Assembly (NCBI GenBank): GCA_013396755.1
Contig: VWZF01000445.1
Span: 178,512-242,511 of the forward strand
DNA length: 64,000 bases
Origin: Sclerurus mexicanus
Lineage: Eukaryota > Chordata > Aves > Passeriformes > Furnariidae
Direction: 5' to 3'
Positions 32,881-47,300 of the stretch are shown here, piece after piece. The translations under genes and the position numbers were made by a program. Every line of letters begins with the position of its first letter. Position 1 is the stretch's first letter. The notes under the pieces were generated by a model. The model was given only the letters and a program-made list of their open reading frames with translations. It was not told the DNA's origin and did no database searches.

Positions 32881-35800
32881 TTTTAAATAACAAAGGTGCT
32901 GTGAAGAGGAAAATGGAACAGGCATGTGAACAATTTTAGCTGTAGCTGAGCTGTGCTAGCTGCACTGGCTATTATAATGAAAGAAATTCCCACAACAGAG
33001 TGGGCCATGGGATTTGATTTTCGTATCTCTTGTCCTACATTTATAAGACAGTACCTATAGCAGCTTTCATTAAGACCTGGGATTTGGTATATCATATTTC
33101 TGAAACAAAAATGAAAGGTTTGCTGAATTTATCACTGAGGGAAGAGGGGAAAATCTAACACCAGATGAAATGATACTTTTAGAAGCTGATCTTGATAGGA
33201 GCTTTCACAGCTGGCCTGGGTCAGATAAGCTGGTACTCTGGTGAAATAACTCTTTTGACATCTGAGTAGGAAATGCTGTGAGGAAGTGAGTTCTTACTGC
33301 CAGTGGGCTGAGTCCTGAAGTTTCTGCTTAGTTTTATTTCAGCCAAATGCTTGTCTGACTCACATGGATTCCTCTTCAGAACTTAGATATTCATAAGAAC
33401 TGCAAGTCATGGTCAAACCGATTCCCCCTTAAAACCAAAATAAAATTACAGAACATTCAGTTTGTGAGTTGTCATAGGTGAATATTAATTTCCAGTTTGG
33501 CATCTAGTCTGCCTAAGGCTCCTATCAGACTCATCCTGGCTCATCTTTCTCTACTTTTCTCAGCTACCAACCTTGCTATCCAAGTTCTGCCTTAGCAAGA
33601 GGGTTGCAGATTGGCAAAATGGGGGTGAGTAAGCAGCCATCAAACACTGCCACCTTTCTCCTGGTGGGGTGACTGATCTGACTGTCTCTCTTCTGCTACT
33701 TTCCCAGAGTGCATAGAAATACAATCTCCTTGATATCAGTACCTCTCTCAAGTTAAGGTACGTTTAGCCAGGAGGCTCAAAAGCGAAGATGAGCAGACAG
33801 AAAATATGGTCAGATAATCCCCATCTCCTTCAGAAACCAAGAAAAATGTATAGTGAATCTAAGAAGGAAGAGAAAAAAGGAAATTGAGGCTGGGAGTGAG
33901 AATTATGGCAGTATCTAATTTTTCCCTTAATTTGCATCATTAGGAATTCTGCTAATTGGTTTGAATAGGAACTGAGCTGGACCCTAATTTATCTATGCAT
34001 ATTTCAAAGAAAAACATTTAATTTGCAACATAGTTATCAAAGCTGTAATTTAAAAAGAGGAAAAAGGAGACATTATAAAAGAAGCAATGATGCTTGTTCC
34101 TCTTTTAAAAATTTCTGTTTGATATTAATATTTGGACATCTTTTGAAACACTAATAAATGCTTTGAAGAACAATTAAAGGAAAAATGGCTGCTTTGGGGC
34201 TAGGTGACTATGTACAATAAATGACTTGATTCAGTGGAATAAATAGCGAAATGGAGAGAAATGTATTACCAGTTAAAAAACAGTGAAAGGGACTCATTTA
34301 AGACTGAATGCATATACTCAGCATTGGTGTTTTCTGTCTTTCTGTGCTTAGGCAATTTACGTGTTCTTTAAATGTAAGTGCCTTTAATGAAGATACAGGT
34401 GATATGGTATCAGGGTATATAAACTGAGGTCAATTCACTTTCGCCTGGGCTATCAGCTGCACATTCTGAATGACTGTAATGAAATGTAGTTGTTAAAGAG
34501 TTTTGGTCTCCTAATCTTTTAAGCCTAAAATTTTATTCATATCTTTTCTAGAAGCATCATCCGTGTTAACAAATTTTCAACCTGCTTCTTCAGATTCAGC
34601 ACAGGATGAGCACTTGCTTTGTTAGTCTGACCACACAGTTTCATAATCAATGAGCACTGGGGTTATTAGTCCTCATGGACTTCATTTGGCAGGGTACGAG
34701 CTAAGCAGTGGTTAAAGATTTAATTTGGGAAAGAGCTTAAGTGTATGTTAAAAATTATGTGAATTCTGCTGGACAAACATGTCAGGGATGCCATGATTCA
34801 TCACACCTATTCTGGCACGAGGCAGAAAGGGTGAAGAAAGAAGGGCAGAAGCTTTTCTGAGGCAAACTCATCTTCCCAAGACCCTGTAAATGGCTCTGGG
34901 CACCTGCAATGTGCAACCCCAGATGTTTGGAAGTGAACCAGGCAGGAACTGACTCTGCAACTTAGTTTCTTGAGGAGCCAGAGAAAACCTGGGCTTGTTA
35001 AATAAGAATCCATGGAAGTTTTCTGCTTCAGGGTTATTGTGTTTAAATTTGCAGGCTATAATTTAAAAAAAAATCAGACTAGGTGTCCTCTGACAGAAGG
35101 CTGTCTACTGTCTGGCAATCTTCTTTGCTCCTGCTTTTAATTTCTCCTGTATTTCTGTCCCAAAATGGCTCTTTTGTTTTATTCTCTCTAGGTGTCTTTG
35201 TCAGGGGCTCAGCATCTTCTTGTGACAGAATTTATTGCTTAGTTGTCACTGACCTTGGGTATTCCGAGCTGAAAGCTGGTTTGCCCTGGGCAAGAGCCAA
35301 GGGTGTCCAAGAGTGGCACATGAAAGTGACCGGTCAGGCTTTGGTGTTCCCGTTCACCCCGTGCTCGAGGAAAGAACTGCCCTTGTCTCTTCCCGTAGGC
35401 TCTGTGTCAGCTGGGAGGGCAAACAAAACAGAGGAGGCAAAAGAGACCCCCACACAAATTGTTTTAAGCAGATGCCTGATGAGCTTTAAAAGCCAAAAGG
35501 ACATTTCACAGATGTCTGCAGTAGCCAGAGCCGGTTGTTGGGCTGCCATACCCCACATAACTTCCAGTCCTAGGCAGTTAGCTGTCAAATCAGCTGGAGC
35601 ACAAAATGATTTATAGGGAAAACTCACTACATAGGATGAGTAACTATATATGGTAGAACTTCGTATAAGCTTCCAAAGGCTGATCTTGCTTATGCAAAAA
35701 GAGAATGGCTGGGATCTGAAACGGAACTTCTAAAAATGCCACTTTCTCATCTGATTTATAAATTTCAGTTTTGCGCTGTACTTAGAGCTGTAATCAGTGT

Positions 35801-38800
35801 TTTGAAAGAAGTTAATCTCAGAGCATGAGGAGTGACTAATACTATTATTCTTCTTTCAGATTGCTTGCACAGAGCTTCTCTTTCTGATTAGTAAGAATTC
35901 TTTACCCAAAAGTCTCATCTACTTGCAGCCTCTGCATTCATATTCAAGGATTACTTTAATTTAAGAAATTACTTGGATAATTTTCAAAATCTGCTCAACA
36001 TTTCCTTTCCCATCTTCCATGTCTTCTCTTGCCGATATTGTTCTCTGGCTTGCACTTCAGACTACTATCCAAAATATCTTGCCTCTTTTGCTGCAATTGT
36101 TTTGAAAATTTAGTGTGGAGATAGTGAGTTTCAAAATTACCCCACCTGGGAGCTTCCAGCTCCATTGCCCTTCTCTAAAGAAAGGGACACCCTTTATTAA
36201 AGAGCCTATCACCTCCATGGTTTAGAACTCAGCAATTCAAAAGCAAATGAAAAAAATCTGAGCTCTCCTGCTGCTCACGAGTTTTGCATTGACTTAAACA
36301 AAGCTAACATTCAAAATGATGGACAAACAGAAAGCACATCCACATATCCAAATGCAGCTTGAGACACCAGTGCTTCAGAAAAGGGAAAGTCTTCCTTGTC
36401 TTGCTTCTTTCCAATATATTATTTACTCTACTTTTAACTAGCTCCCAGTTTGTTGCAAGGTAGTGCAGTTACCAGTGGCTCAAAGCTTTGGCAATTTCTT
36501 GCTGCTTTTCAACTTCCCAGTTTGAGGAGAGATCACTGCATTGGGTTTGAACTTCCCTCCCAGATGGTTGTCTCGGTTTCCCAATGAGTTACTCCAGCCA
36601 CATCAAGTAATTTTCTCTTCCTAAAGACACTTGCACAGAAAAGCCTCTGGCTTTTGTAGTTCCCTTCTGGGACTCTCACAGCCTTTTAGGGCAAGGCAGA
36701 GTTTTTGGGAGTGCAAGGGAGTAAAGCTTATCCTCAGAAATGTATCTCGACCCAAATGCAAGGTTTCTCAATACTGATAATCATTTCTGGAATGAAATAT
36801 TCTGATCTCCGTGACCTGTACTTAGTAACTGCTGTGAGCTTAATCTTCATTTGTTCTTTATCAGTTTTACATTATGCATTTGTTAGGAATTACAAAGGTT
36901 TGATGTAAAACATCCTTAGCCACAGGAGTCTTTTTATAGTTTTCGAAGAGCTCTTTATTATTTGATAGTTCTCATTCAGTAGGAGGTAGACATTGCTGGC
37001 TCACAAACTGGTAACGTTATTTTGCTTTTCTTTCATAAGTAACATTTAACTACTGTTTCTAATAATATTGCAGCTAAACAGTTTCTAAATATGACAAAGT
37101 GTTGAAAACACTGATGTGCAGGGGAAGTTGCATAATTGAATAAAATCTTCACTTCTTTTGCCCAACACTTTAATCTAATCCATCCATTCAAAGCCTAGAG
37201 GTTTCTTGGTCTTTCAGCTGCACTTATCTGATAAATGAGCTTTTAAAAATAGAGATGGCAGTAAATTCAAAAGGAGTACTCAAACCTCTAAGTACTGGGA
37301 GGGCGTAGATAAACTGAGCTTATATTACAAGCAGCTGCTGTGCTAACAGTCTACAAACCTGAAAATAGGCCTGAAGTTGAATCATTTATTGAAATTTATG
37401 GTGTTTGGTTATGGTGTAATCTGGTTCCCCATGTGTCATTCTACCAAACAAAACCCTACTCCAGTTTAAGATCAGTGTCATTATCTTCTGGAAGGCATAT
37501 GCTGTTACTTGTGTCTGCTGACGAGCTGCACACACGTGTTCTAGGAACAGGCTGTGGCTTTGACAGCTGGTCCTAAGTAATTGCCTCCAGCAAGATAAAC
37601 ATGGTCCTGGAGCCTGATCAGCTACTTTTTAGGATGAGGGACCAGTGGAAGGGAGCATTGCACTGTGGGAATCCAGGAGATTAAAAGGAGAAAGATTAGC
37701 ACTGTAAGACTATTGCTGTATCAAGGCAAAAAAATACTCATATATTTTATGCTTATAAGGTACTTTCCATACAAGCAATTTAGAACAATCTGTGATTTTA
37801 CCTTTACTACATCCCAGGAAGATTATCTGCTTTCCTGCAGTGCCATTTTATTCAGTAATTGTCCCAAGCCATTAGACTTCCCACACAACAATTCACAGTC
37901 AGAAATAAAAGTGTGAAGGGAAATACATTGTTTCATTTTGTGGAAGAGTATGTACCCCACTTCCACTTGGCAGGAAATTTTGATCTGATTTATTTGCAAT
38001 TGCCCATATCACCTACTCTTATTGTTTATTTTTCCACATGATCTTGTGTCTTGAAGAAAAATTTGCCTAATTGTTTATACTGCTGTTGCACAGGCACAGG
38101 CTTGACAGATGCACCTCTCCCTTCTCATTCCGAACCCAGGTGTCAAGAGGAATAACAGAAAGAATGATGAAATTTGTTGTGAGCTAGATCTGGGTTTGTA
38201 TTTAGTGACATGCGCTAAACTAGTATTCTGTTAAGGCAAAGAAGAAAATTCAGTTTCCACTGTGGATTTGTTTCAGTCACATGCAAATTTCTGGCTGATG
38301 AGGCTGCTATGACTTTTCAACATCTAGAAGGACAGAATTATCTTCTCACGAGAAAGACCTTTGAAAAGAGGAAGCTCAGAGAAGCCAGCAAATTTAACTT
38401 CAATGTCATCTGAATTTGAGAGTATTAATGCTGCTGCTTGCCAGCTATCCTGTGGTAGTTCCACTGTTAGCTGCCTTCCGTGAAAACCTGGAATGTTTTC
38501 TACCCAAAACACTACCTAAAACTTTCCCAGGTGTTCATAAACAAGATGAAATGTCCCCAGTCTGGCACAGCACTGAAAGGGTAACACCAGGCTTACAAAA
38601 GCATGAATGCAAAGTACGTGAGTGCATTCGCTGTACAATTGCTCTGTTTGTGCTGTCAGTTTCAGTAATTGGATAATTGGGTCCACAACTGCCTAACTAC
38701 CTTGGTAACTACTCATTACTAAATTATATGTGAGCAATGTATAAAAAGCTCCACTGTCTGAAAGTCTTTGTTACAGAAACTTTCATTTCATGAAGGCTCG

Positions 38801-39379
38801 TCCTACTTGAAAAAAACATGCCTGTGCACCATGGTCTCTTTTTTTGTTCATTCCTTTTGAAGCAGGACGGGTCTGACTGTACATAGAAAAACAAACACAA
38901 CTGACAGGGAGAAGAGGCTGTTGTGAACACAGGCTCTTGCTTTTCTCTCCTGCTGATCCACAAAGCTTTTCAAGGAATGCCATGGGAAGTTAAATAAGGA
39001 TGTTTTAAATGTTCAGCTTTTGAAAGGAGCATTCTGACATGGTCTTTCAGTGACACATTGTTCTGGGTTTTTTCCTCTCCTGGCCTTTTCACAACTCTCA
39101 GTTCAGTTAATTTTATAGGAATATAGAATGACTTCAAAATGTCCAAACTTGAAACAGTTTTGGAGAACTGAGCCTTGGCAATGACAACCCAGTGAAAAGT
39201 CCCCACTGCATGGAGAGTTAGCAGAGCATTTCCAGCAGGACCATATTTTTCACCAGAGAGCTCTAAATGGATGCAAATGAACTCCTAGTTTCGTGTGCAG
39301 CCACTTATCTCTCACCTGCAACCAATAACCTGGATTCCAGAGGAATGATAATGTACCAAATGATGCTGCCTGCTGTTGA
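32881..39379. other. non-coding, nothing convincing recognised
   Basis: Six and a half kilobases without a supported gene. The 177-codon plus frame at 35,083-35,616 opens at GTG, shows no domain, and has an overlapping 97-codon antisense frame. Other ORFs are below 90 codons. There are no clear repeats. Confidence 0.45.
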
Positions 39380-40195
39380 AAAGAGTTGCAGAGATTTTAG
39401 AAAATTACAGACTGGTGTTGGACATGAATAAAAAAGCAGAATTTTTGGATATGTAGGCATTGAACAAGATTCTTCATGGTTTTGTAAAGGTAATTCATTC
39501 CTCATGAATCTATCAGTGTTTTCTAAAGGAGTGAACAAGCATGCTGATATGGGAGATACAGTTCATATGGTCTCCATGGATTCCTGAAAGGCACTTGACA
39601 AGATAATTCACCAAAGGGTTTTAAAGAAATTATGATTGGGATGAGATGGGCAGTGCTGACAGAGATAGGCAACCAATTAAAAAAATAGGTAGTTGCTTTT
39701 CACACCAGAGGGAACTTACCACTGTGGTCCCACAAGGACATATCTGATGAGCCCTGCCCTTCATTATGTTTACAAATGAATGGAAAAGGGGTGAAAAAAT
39801 TAAGCAGCAAAGCTCAGTGGCTGTTCTGAACTCTTCATTGTGGAAAAAAACCCAAAAGCTAGGAAAGTGTGAAGAGTTGCTGTAATGTCTTGTGGTACTG
39901 AGTAACATGGCAGAGTCAGGGAAGAGAATGTGTGAAAATATAGAGAGTTCACATGAGAAATCCTAATTTCATATATGCAATTGCAGACTCCAAAGAAGCT
40001 ATTATCAAGCGGTACAAAGATTCTGAAGTTATAATAGAGAATTCTGTAGGAACAACAGCACAATGCTGAATGGCAGTCAGCATGAGGCATATTACTAGAG
40101 AAGGGAGGGAGAACGACCCATAAAACTGTATTAGGCTATAATGTCTTGAATGCTGTGAACATTTTTTAGCCTTCATATCAGTACATGTCTGTCTG

Positions 40196-40257
<62 letters not shown>

Positions 40258-40680
40258 ATCTATCTATCTTTAAAATACGTATTTTAGCTATATATTAAAA
40301 CAATAGTACTTAAAAAGAAGCACAGTTGAATGACAAGGACAATCATGTGTGTGAAATAGGCTCAATATAAAAAAAAAATCAAACATACAAGGGCTCTAGC
40401 TATGAAAAACATTGACTCAGAGGAACTATGAAAGACAGCTATAAAATCATGTATGGGTTGGAAGTCAATAAGGAGGGATCATTCTGCTCTTCTAAAGTAA
40501 GAGGGAGCATCCAAGTAAATCACCAGGCAGCAGGTCAGCTGTGGAACCCGGACCTGGGGATATTGAAGTACTAAAAATTTACATTGATTCAAAAAATGAT
40601 TAGACAAATAATGACAAAAAAAACCCAAAGAAGCAGAACACAAAAGCCTATTAAGTGCTGAGATAAAGTAGGAGATGTTT
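39380..40680 (+). mobile_element. ancient CR1/L3-lineage LINE, ORF2 reverse-transcriptase to C-terminus, split by a microsatellite
   Basis: In order, the plus strand carries 'AAAGGCACTTGACAAGATAA', 'GTGGTCCCACAAGGACATAT', then an 'ATGTTTACAAATGAATGGAAAAGGGG' stretch (corresponding to the reverse-transcriptase 'VPQG...NDxEKG' region). It continues with 'GACTCCAAAGAAGCTATTAT', and after the microsatellite with 'ATAAAATCATGTATGG', 'AGGCAGCAGGTCAGCTGTGGAACCC' and 'GATTCAAAAAATGATTAGA'. This is the expected order of an old CR1-type ORF2. It is too diverged to be active. Confidence 0.65.
40186..40270. repeat. (TCTG)n(TCTA)n tetranucleotide microsatellite
   Basis: Three TCTG-type units lead into about sixteen TCTA units. 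One CATC interruption near the right end is followed by two more units. It probably varies in length between individuals, and it interrupts the old CR1 element. Confidence 0.97.
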
Positions 40681-41311
40681 CATTAGGAGACCTTGGCTGT
40701 GAAAGGAAACAATGCCTCTTCCAGCAGTCCTTTATGATGACTCTAACTTTTTAACAAGTCTTATATGTTAATAATACTTACCTTTTCTTTGGCACAGAGT
40801 TGTTATGGAAATAAACAGTACCTTGGCACTGAACCCAGATCAGTGAGTGTCAGGGACATTTCAGGAATGAATTTCATCTCGCAACCTGTGTACGCAGTTC
40901 TCGAGCTGACAGGAGAATAGTTTGAGAGTAACATATATCAAAACCAGTCACTGTGTATGGGAGTTTTTCAGTTTACCTGTTGCACTACCATTAAAAAGCA
41001 AGCAAGTGTCTCAGAAGTGAAGGTAGAAGGAGAAAAAAACCAAAATGGTTTGCAGCTTGTTTTTAAAATAAAATAATTCCCAACTTTTTGCAACTGATGA
41101 TTCATAAAAGGGCTTTTTTTTCTGTTTTTTTTTTTTTTAATGTGTGCAAGCAGTTTTCGTCTTTCTTGTTCTTGCTTCTAGATATTATCTCTATTTATTT
41201 TTCTTTTACACCATAATGCCATGATTTTCCTGATGTGGATTTTAACCATCCTTTCCTTGTTTACATGTGCTTGAAGTATTTAGGGAGGTTCCCTGATTTT
41301 TTTTTTTTTTT

Positions 41312-41358
41312 NNNNNNNNNNNNNNNNNNNNNNNNNNNNNNNNNNNNNNNNNNNNNNN
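41312..41358. other. assembly gap (47 N)
   Basis: A run of 47 N bases directly follows a T homopolymer of about 15. The homopolymer probably ended the contig. The true gap length may differ. Confidence 0.99.
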
Positions 41359-44300
41359 ATCTGGAACATTATCCTTGTCCTATTTCTTTCTGAGAGCCCT
41401 CAAAAAGTCACATTCACACACTCATATTGGATGCACTGGCTCAGAGAAGCGGCAGCTTCCCTTTGGATTGCCATCTCAGTGACTCAGCAAGCTTCTGAAG
41501 ATGATCAAAATGAAGATGGCACAACCCAGGGTCTTTATGAACTGCTGGAAATTTTGCAGACTTTGAAAGTTATTTAATAAGTTTTCAAACTGGAAACAGT
41601 TATTTGATAGCACTGCATAGTTACTAGTAGATGAGGTTGCAGACAAAAAAATATTGCATTTGTTCCTTTTTCTTGGGGGAATTATCTTTTTTGTGGCTAT
41701 GCTGCTGAAAGTGCTGCAGTTCTGCATAACAGCTCTAGCTTATGACTATGTCACGCAAGTGCCCTGACCACTCTGCCTGCCAGCCAGACGGGTGGGTGGG
41801 AAGATCTTGTCTTGCAATACCTGAAGAGCTGGGGTCTTCAGAAGTCAAGGCATTCTTGTGTGTTCACCTCTTAAATGCACATCAAATCAATGCAGCTCCC
41901 CTTGTTAGAGCTCCTGGCATGTCTACCACAGCTTTCTGAAATTATTATCACTTAGAGATATGCCATAGTCACATACACAGAAAAAGGAAATGAGAATGTT
42001 AAAAATAAATGCCAAGTAAAGCAAGAATTCAGTTTTGGATTGAGTTAACAAAATACATGGTCACCGACAGAATTTATGTAACCACCCGTATACAGCTGCA
42101 GATGTTAAATGGGGTTAATGCACACAGAGATATTGGAGTGCAAGTGAAGAAATGGCATCCTGACCTATGGCCTACAAAGACTGATGCTCTTTGCACCTTT
42201 TGCACCCCAAAGACAACTCATATTGCCATTGCTGTTAATATTAAAAGCATAACAAGTATAACTTTGTAAGTTGTGCCCATGGCCTGTGGAGGGGCAGAGC
42301 CTGGAGTGAAGCTGGCAGTCGGGTGCTGCTGGTTTTGGTGCCCTGGCGTGTGTCTGCTGGCTGTACCTGCCCTGAAGCAAGTCTTGGTCTCTAGCCATAA
42401 TGGAGATGGCCTAAAGTGCCAAAAGAAGTGACTTGACACAAGCTACACCTTTTGGTCAAGCGTGACTGAAGGGACACATGGTTAGTATGGGGTGCAGGGT
42501 GCTTGTTGCTGCTTGGGATGCAGTGGTACAGTCAAGCAGCACAGCCCTCTCTGCTGCTCTGGCTCCCCAGTGTCCTCACCATCCCTTGTGCTGCCCCAGC
42601 AGCCCCGAACAGTCTCACTTCAGAAAACCACAGTTTCACAGATAAGCTTTTGAAAGTAACACCACAACAAAATGCCTCATAGACTTAAATTCTTCTTTAT
42701 CCTCTTGGTATCCTCACATTTTAAATGTAAAATACATTTTTTTTTAGTTCTAGTTCTGTATGCGTGTTAGTTTTTTCAGTTTGCTTTAAAAGTGCGTAGG
42801 AAATCACACAGTAAACAATACGAGTTTGTCAGCAGACTCAGGATCATGAAGCAGTATTTGCTGTAGTAGTTTAGCTTGGAATTGGAGCCAAGCAGCATGA
42901 CTTCTTTTTGCACTTGATAATCTTGGAGAAACAGTCCTGCACAATAATTAGGCTCACATCAGGCCTCTCTTTTTGGTTAGCATTAAATTCTGCTGAAAAT
43001 CTGCTGTGAACTGAGTTTTCTTCTAAGTTTTAAATATAGGAGAAGTAATTCCATTCTGTTTTTAATTCATCCAGGAAACCCCAGTCTCAGCAACTGCAGA
43101 GCAGTTATCAAAACAGATCAATGTTTGCAGATGTCAGACTTGCAGCTTTCATGGGTATCATCTCCTCATCTCTGAAGCATTCAGCATGGCAGCGTAGTGT
43201 CCTGTGCCTTGGTGGGGTGGAGTGGAATTACGTGGACTAAAAGCCCTTTAACAATGTCTGTCACGTATAGTATCTATGTGTCATGTGCAATCTCTATGGA
43301 AAGTCAAATTAATGGTAGAGATTGTTTGATGACACATACTTAGTAAGAGTATGTACAACTAAAATGTAATTAGTACCATACAGGATCAGGCTTATAAATG
43401 TTGTAACAACAAGGAAGTGCTTTGAACTCTTTAGATAACTCTCAACCCAAGACAAATCATGAATACTTCACCTCTACCTGGACAGATCTCTAGGAGTTGA
43501 TCATGATACACGTGAATAATTTCCCATCTGAATTAGGGAACTGGTAGAAGGAACCAGTAGCTCAGAGAAGATAAATGTCAAAAGCAACCTTAAGTATTAA
43601 AGGCAACAATTTCCAGGTAAAGCCTGAATACCTAATTTGTACTGAGAAAGGAAAACTGAAAGAGTGGGCCCTAACCCACCATGGTGACATCTCTTTTGGT
43701 TAGTATGAATAATTACTTTCCTCTAAGCATTCAATTTTGCAAGTTTTCAATCATAACCTGAATGCTGTGGGGATTTTACTACAAACTTCACTGTTCATGT
43801 GACACTTGCCTGGCTGAAAGACCTCACTGATCTGTTAGCAGATTATAATCATTTAACAAAGCTGCTGGATCCCTCGGGAAACTCCAACTCTGTACCTGTA
43901 GCAGAGGAAGGCCCCTCTGTGTGCAGGAGCTCACTGTCTCAGGGGACTGGGCACAGGATGCAGGCTCTAACTCTTCACGCTGCCTCTGTAGTTTAAATGT
44001 CTCCTTTCCCAAAAGAACAATGGCAGTGTGAGCTTCTGACTTGCATCTGAAACCTGCAGGAGCCACAAGACAGATACAGACATGCTTTGCAGAAACCTTA
44101 CACACCTTCTAGTGCTGGACCTAAGATGAACCTCTGAGGCTTACACAAAGCACAGGCTTATTCACCCCTCGTGGGGCAGCTGAAGAGAGTCTTTTCCCAT
44201 CCCACATAGTGAGAGGTATGATTGTAGTTTCTTTTCCAGCCAGTATAAATTTCCATTGGAACAGACTGTGTAGAGTTACAGGACCTTTCCTTTGCTGTTC

Positions 44301-47300
44301 CAAGTGGTTCCCAGAAATGGGTAGATTTAGATTTGTATGTGGTCTTGTCACAAAATAATGAGCTCACTGATTTTTATTTTGCTGGTTTATTGGTAAATAA
44401 TAACTTTTTTTAGAATCACGTTGATAATTTAGTTGTAAAATGGTAACACCGTTTTGCTCTTTACTTGCATCTTACTGTTTTTCTAAGAACAGTAACAGCC
44501 ACAATGAATACCTTAAAGATGAAAATGCAGCCTGCCCTTTGGGTTATGTCTGTCAGTGATGTTACAGCTTCTTACCTTTAAACCCCTCTGAATACTTGAT
44601 GCATTTGCTTAGTGAAGACAGCTCACTGCTACAGTTCTTACCTTAGGTGAGCTTCATTAGCCCTTCCCCAAGTAAAGAAATGAATTAAATAAAGCTGATT
44701 AATGCTCAGCACAGCTCAGAAAGTCCAGCTGCAGCGATTTATCAAAGCAAAGCTCTTCCTGTTCCCTCAGGAAGACTCACCGTTCATGAATGTTTCAGCC
44801 TAGATGAGGGCCTGTCCCCGCTAGGGAAAGATGATGCTTCATGAGTATGAATGAGTGTGTGCTGAAATCCTCAGGGATTCCTGGCCTCTTGGTGCCAATG
44901 GCAAAATTTTAATGAGAGAGGATTCAGTCCCTTCTGTGGAGGAAGGAATGGGAGCCGTAGTGGATATTAGCTGCTCATGGGTTAGCATGAGGGAGTTCTT
45001 TCCCACTGTTTAGATTACAGCACACGTTAGCTGAATGTGTCAAAATACTTCAGTTTTACCCTAGTATAGAAGTGGCCTTAGCTTGAAACCCTCAGTATTA
45101 ATTTCCTTTTATGCAAGTTGGGACACGCTTGGCCCAGACTGCAGACAAACTGCTGCAATCCAGCTATGCTAAAGCTAAGGAGCAATAAAATGCTGAGTGT
45201 TTCATAAGCCAGGAGACCACACACGCACCCTTTCTCCTCAGTGGAACAAAAACAGGAGAAAGGGGGCATTTTTGCTAGTCGCCAGCGGAGCCTTCCAGGA
45301 GCAGAGCAGGCAGGGGCACCCACAGAGCTGCTGGCCCCGCTGGTGTGACCCCCTCCCTGAGCCCTGTAAAGGTGCCTCAACTCCATGCCCTCAGCAGAGC
45401 TGTCTCCTTGAGAGAAAAGGACACTTTGCTTCTTATTGCAGTAATTCCTGCTGCCCTCCTGTGCTGCCTTTTCTCTTGCTAGCCCAGTTCGAGTGCCTTT
45501 TGTGGGCAGGCCTGCATTCAGACTTGGGAAAACTGGCAAGTAAGAGGAATTGAGATTCCTATCATTCACTGCTGGCAGTCCTTCCTTGTCCCCGCATCGG
45601 GTGTGATGGTGAAGCCAATAAACTGCAGCTCAGGCCCATCACACTCACTGCAACATCAGAGCAGTGTCATGGAAACCCTTTCCCTCCTTCCCCCAAATCA
45701 GGATTTGGTTAATTTAATTATGGTCTTGAAGAAAGCATATAAATTGTATAGCAGTGATTGTGCTCTAATTATTTCTCCAGGTGCCTTATGCAATAACACT
45801 AAATCACCCCTCTTAAGAAGCTGTTGAGTAGGACAGGTATTTTTTGTAATTTCATTATGATGGTAAAGGCTGAAAAAGGAACGAAATCACTGTTACTTAT
45901 ACACACCCTTCCCATAACAGTGTAGAAATACTTGTGCAACCTTCAGATGACCACCTGTGATGAAAATTTTAAAGCTGTTTTCCTTTCCCCTGGTAAGGAA
46001 ATTTCAAAAGAGTTACAAAGGGATAACTGCTTCTCCCAGGTCTCATCAGACTCACCACAGGTCTCTTCTAAGACTCCTCTTCACCAGGGACGGTCTCCCA
46101 GGACTTTTCTGCAGCTGTCACCATGTTGGCAATGGTCGTAATGGCATTTGCCAGAAATGTACTTTAAAGTCACCAGGGTCCCCACAGTGGCATAGGGACT
46201 GGCCCTGAGGAATCCCTGCCACTGGTAATCAAAGAGGAAAGAGCACTGTGTGCATCCTTTCTGGGGGTCAGAGGCACAGGGTGGCCAGTGACACCACATG
46301 TGAACCCACCCTGCTGTGATCGTGTCCTGGGTTTGGTGGATACAGGGCAGTGGTCACGACTGCCACGTCCTTCCTCACTTCTCTACTTGCAAAGCCTAAG
46401 GGTGACCAAACCTGGAGAGAGGTTTCTGTCATGTAGTCTTCTTCACAAGTTCTTCCTCAGAATATCCTCTCTTCTCATGAGAACACTGATATTCCAAATG
46501 TGTGGCATCTAACACTTTTGTTGAACACTTTTTTTTGGTGCAAATGTGACCCAGAAGTACATTACATTGCAAATTTCATTCAACAGCTAACTGGTCAAGT
46601 AGGGAAAAAGACAGGTGCTGCTTCTGAATGGCAGCTTTATGTTATTTTGTTTCTGAAAGGAAAACTGATGAAGATTTACACCAGCTTTCTGTTTGAGGAA
46701 TTGTAACGCAGTGTGAGTTACAATTATCATCCTCAAAAGCCATTCAATTTTTAAATTATAAACATAATCATGGGAGGCAAATTTCACTTTGCAATATTGA
46801 ATTACTGTTATATCATATGTGTATATCAGTGCCTGGATCAAGGACTTTTTTGTTTAAATGATCTGTCAGACAAAGTGTAGGAAATGCAGCGCAAGACACC
46901 TGTCTCCAGTCCTTTTGCAAATGTAACAATGTATTTTAGGTGTTCAAGCTTGTTATCATGAAAGCATTGATGGATGCAATGCTTTTTGGTCATGTGGTTT
47001 AAAGTGCTTCCTGACGTGTAGCATCTGGCAAAGCTTCCCAGTTTTTTTCTTGAATAATTATTCACATGCATATTCTTGGCATGTTGCTCCTACTTTGAAA
47101 AATGCAAGTAAGGTGCCTTCTGCTTACTCCGTTGTAGGGATTAGTGCTCTCATGTGAAAAAGTGAAGATGATGGTCGCTTTTATGAGTTTACCAGAAGAT
47201 ATGAGAATCCTGAAGAAAATCCCATTTGCACCCATGGGACTGTGCATCCTCCCTTCCTCCCCTGCAGAGGAGTTTCGGTGTTTCCTTTCCCTCCCAATGT

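Noticed and set aside
35083..35616. 177-codon plus-strand ORF
   Set aside because: It opens at GTG rather than ATG, has no recognisable domain, and has a 97-codon antisense frame over the same DNA. There is no splice or promoter context.
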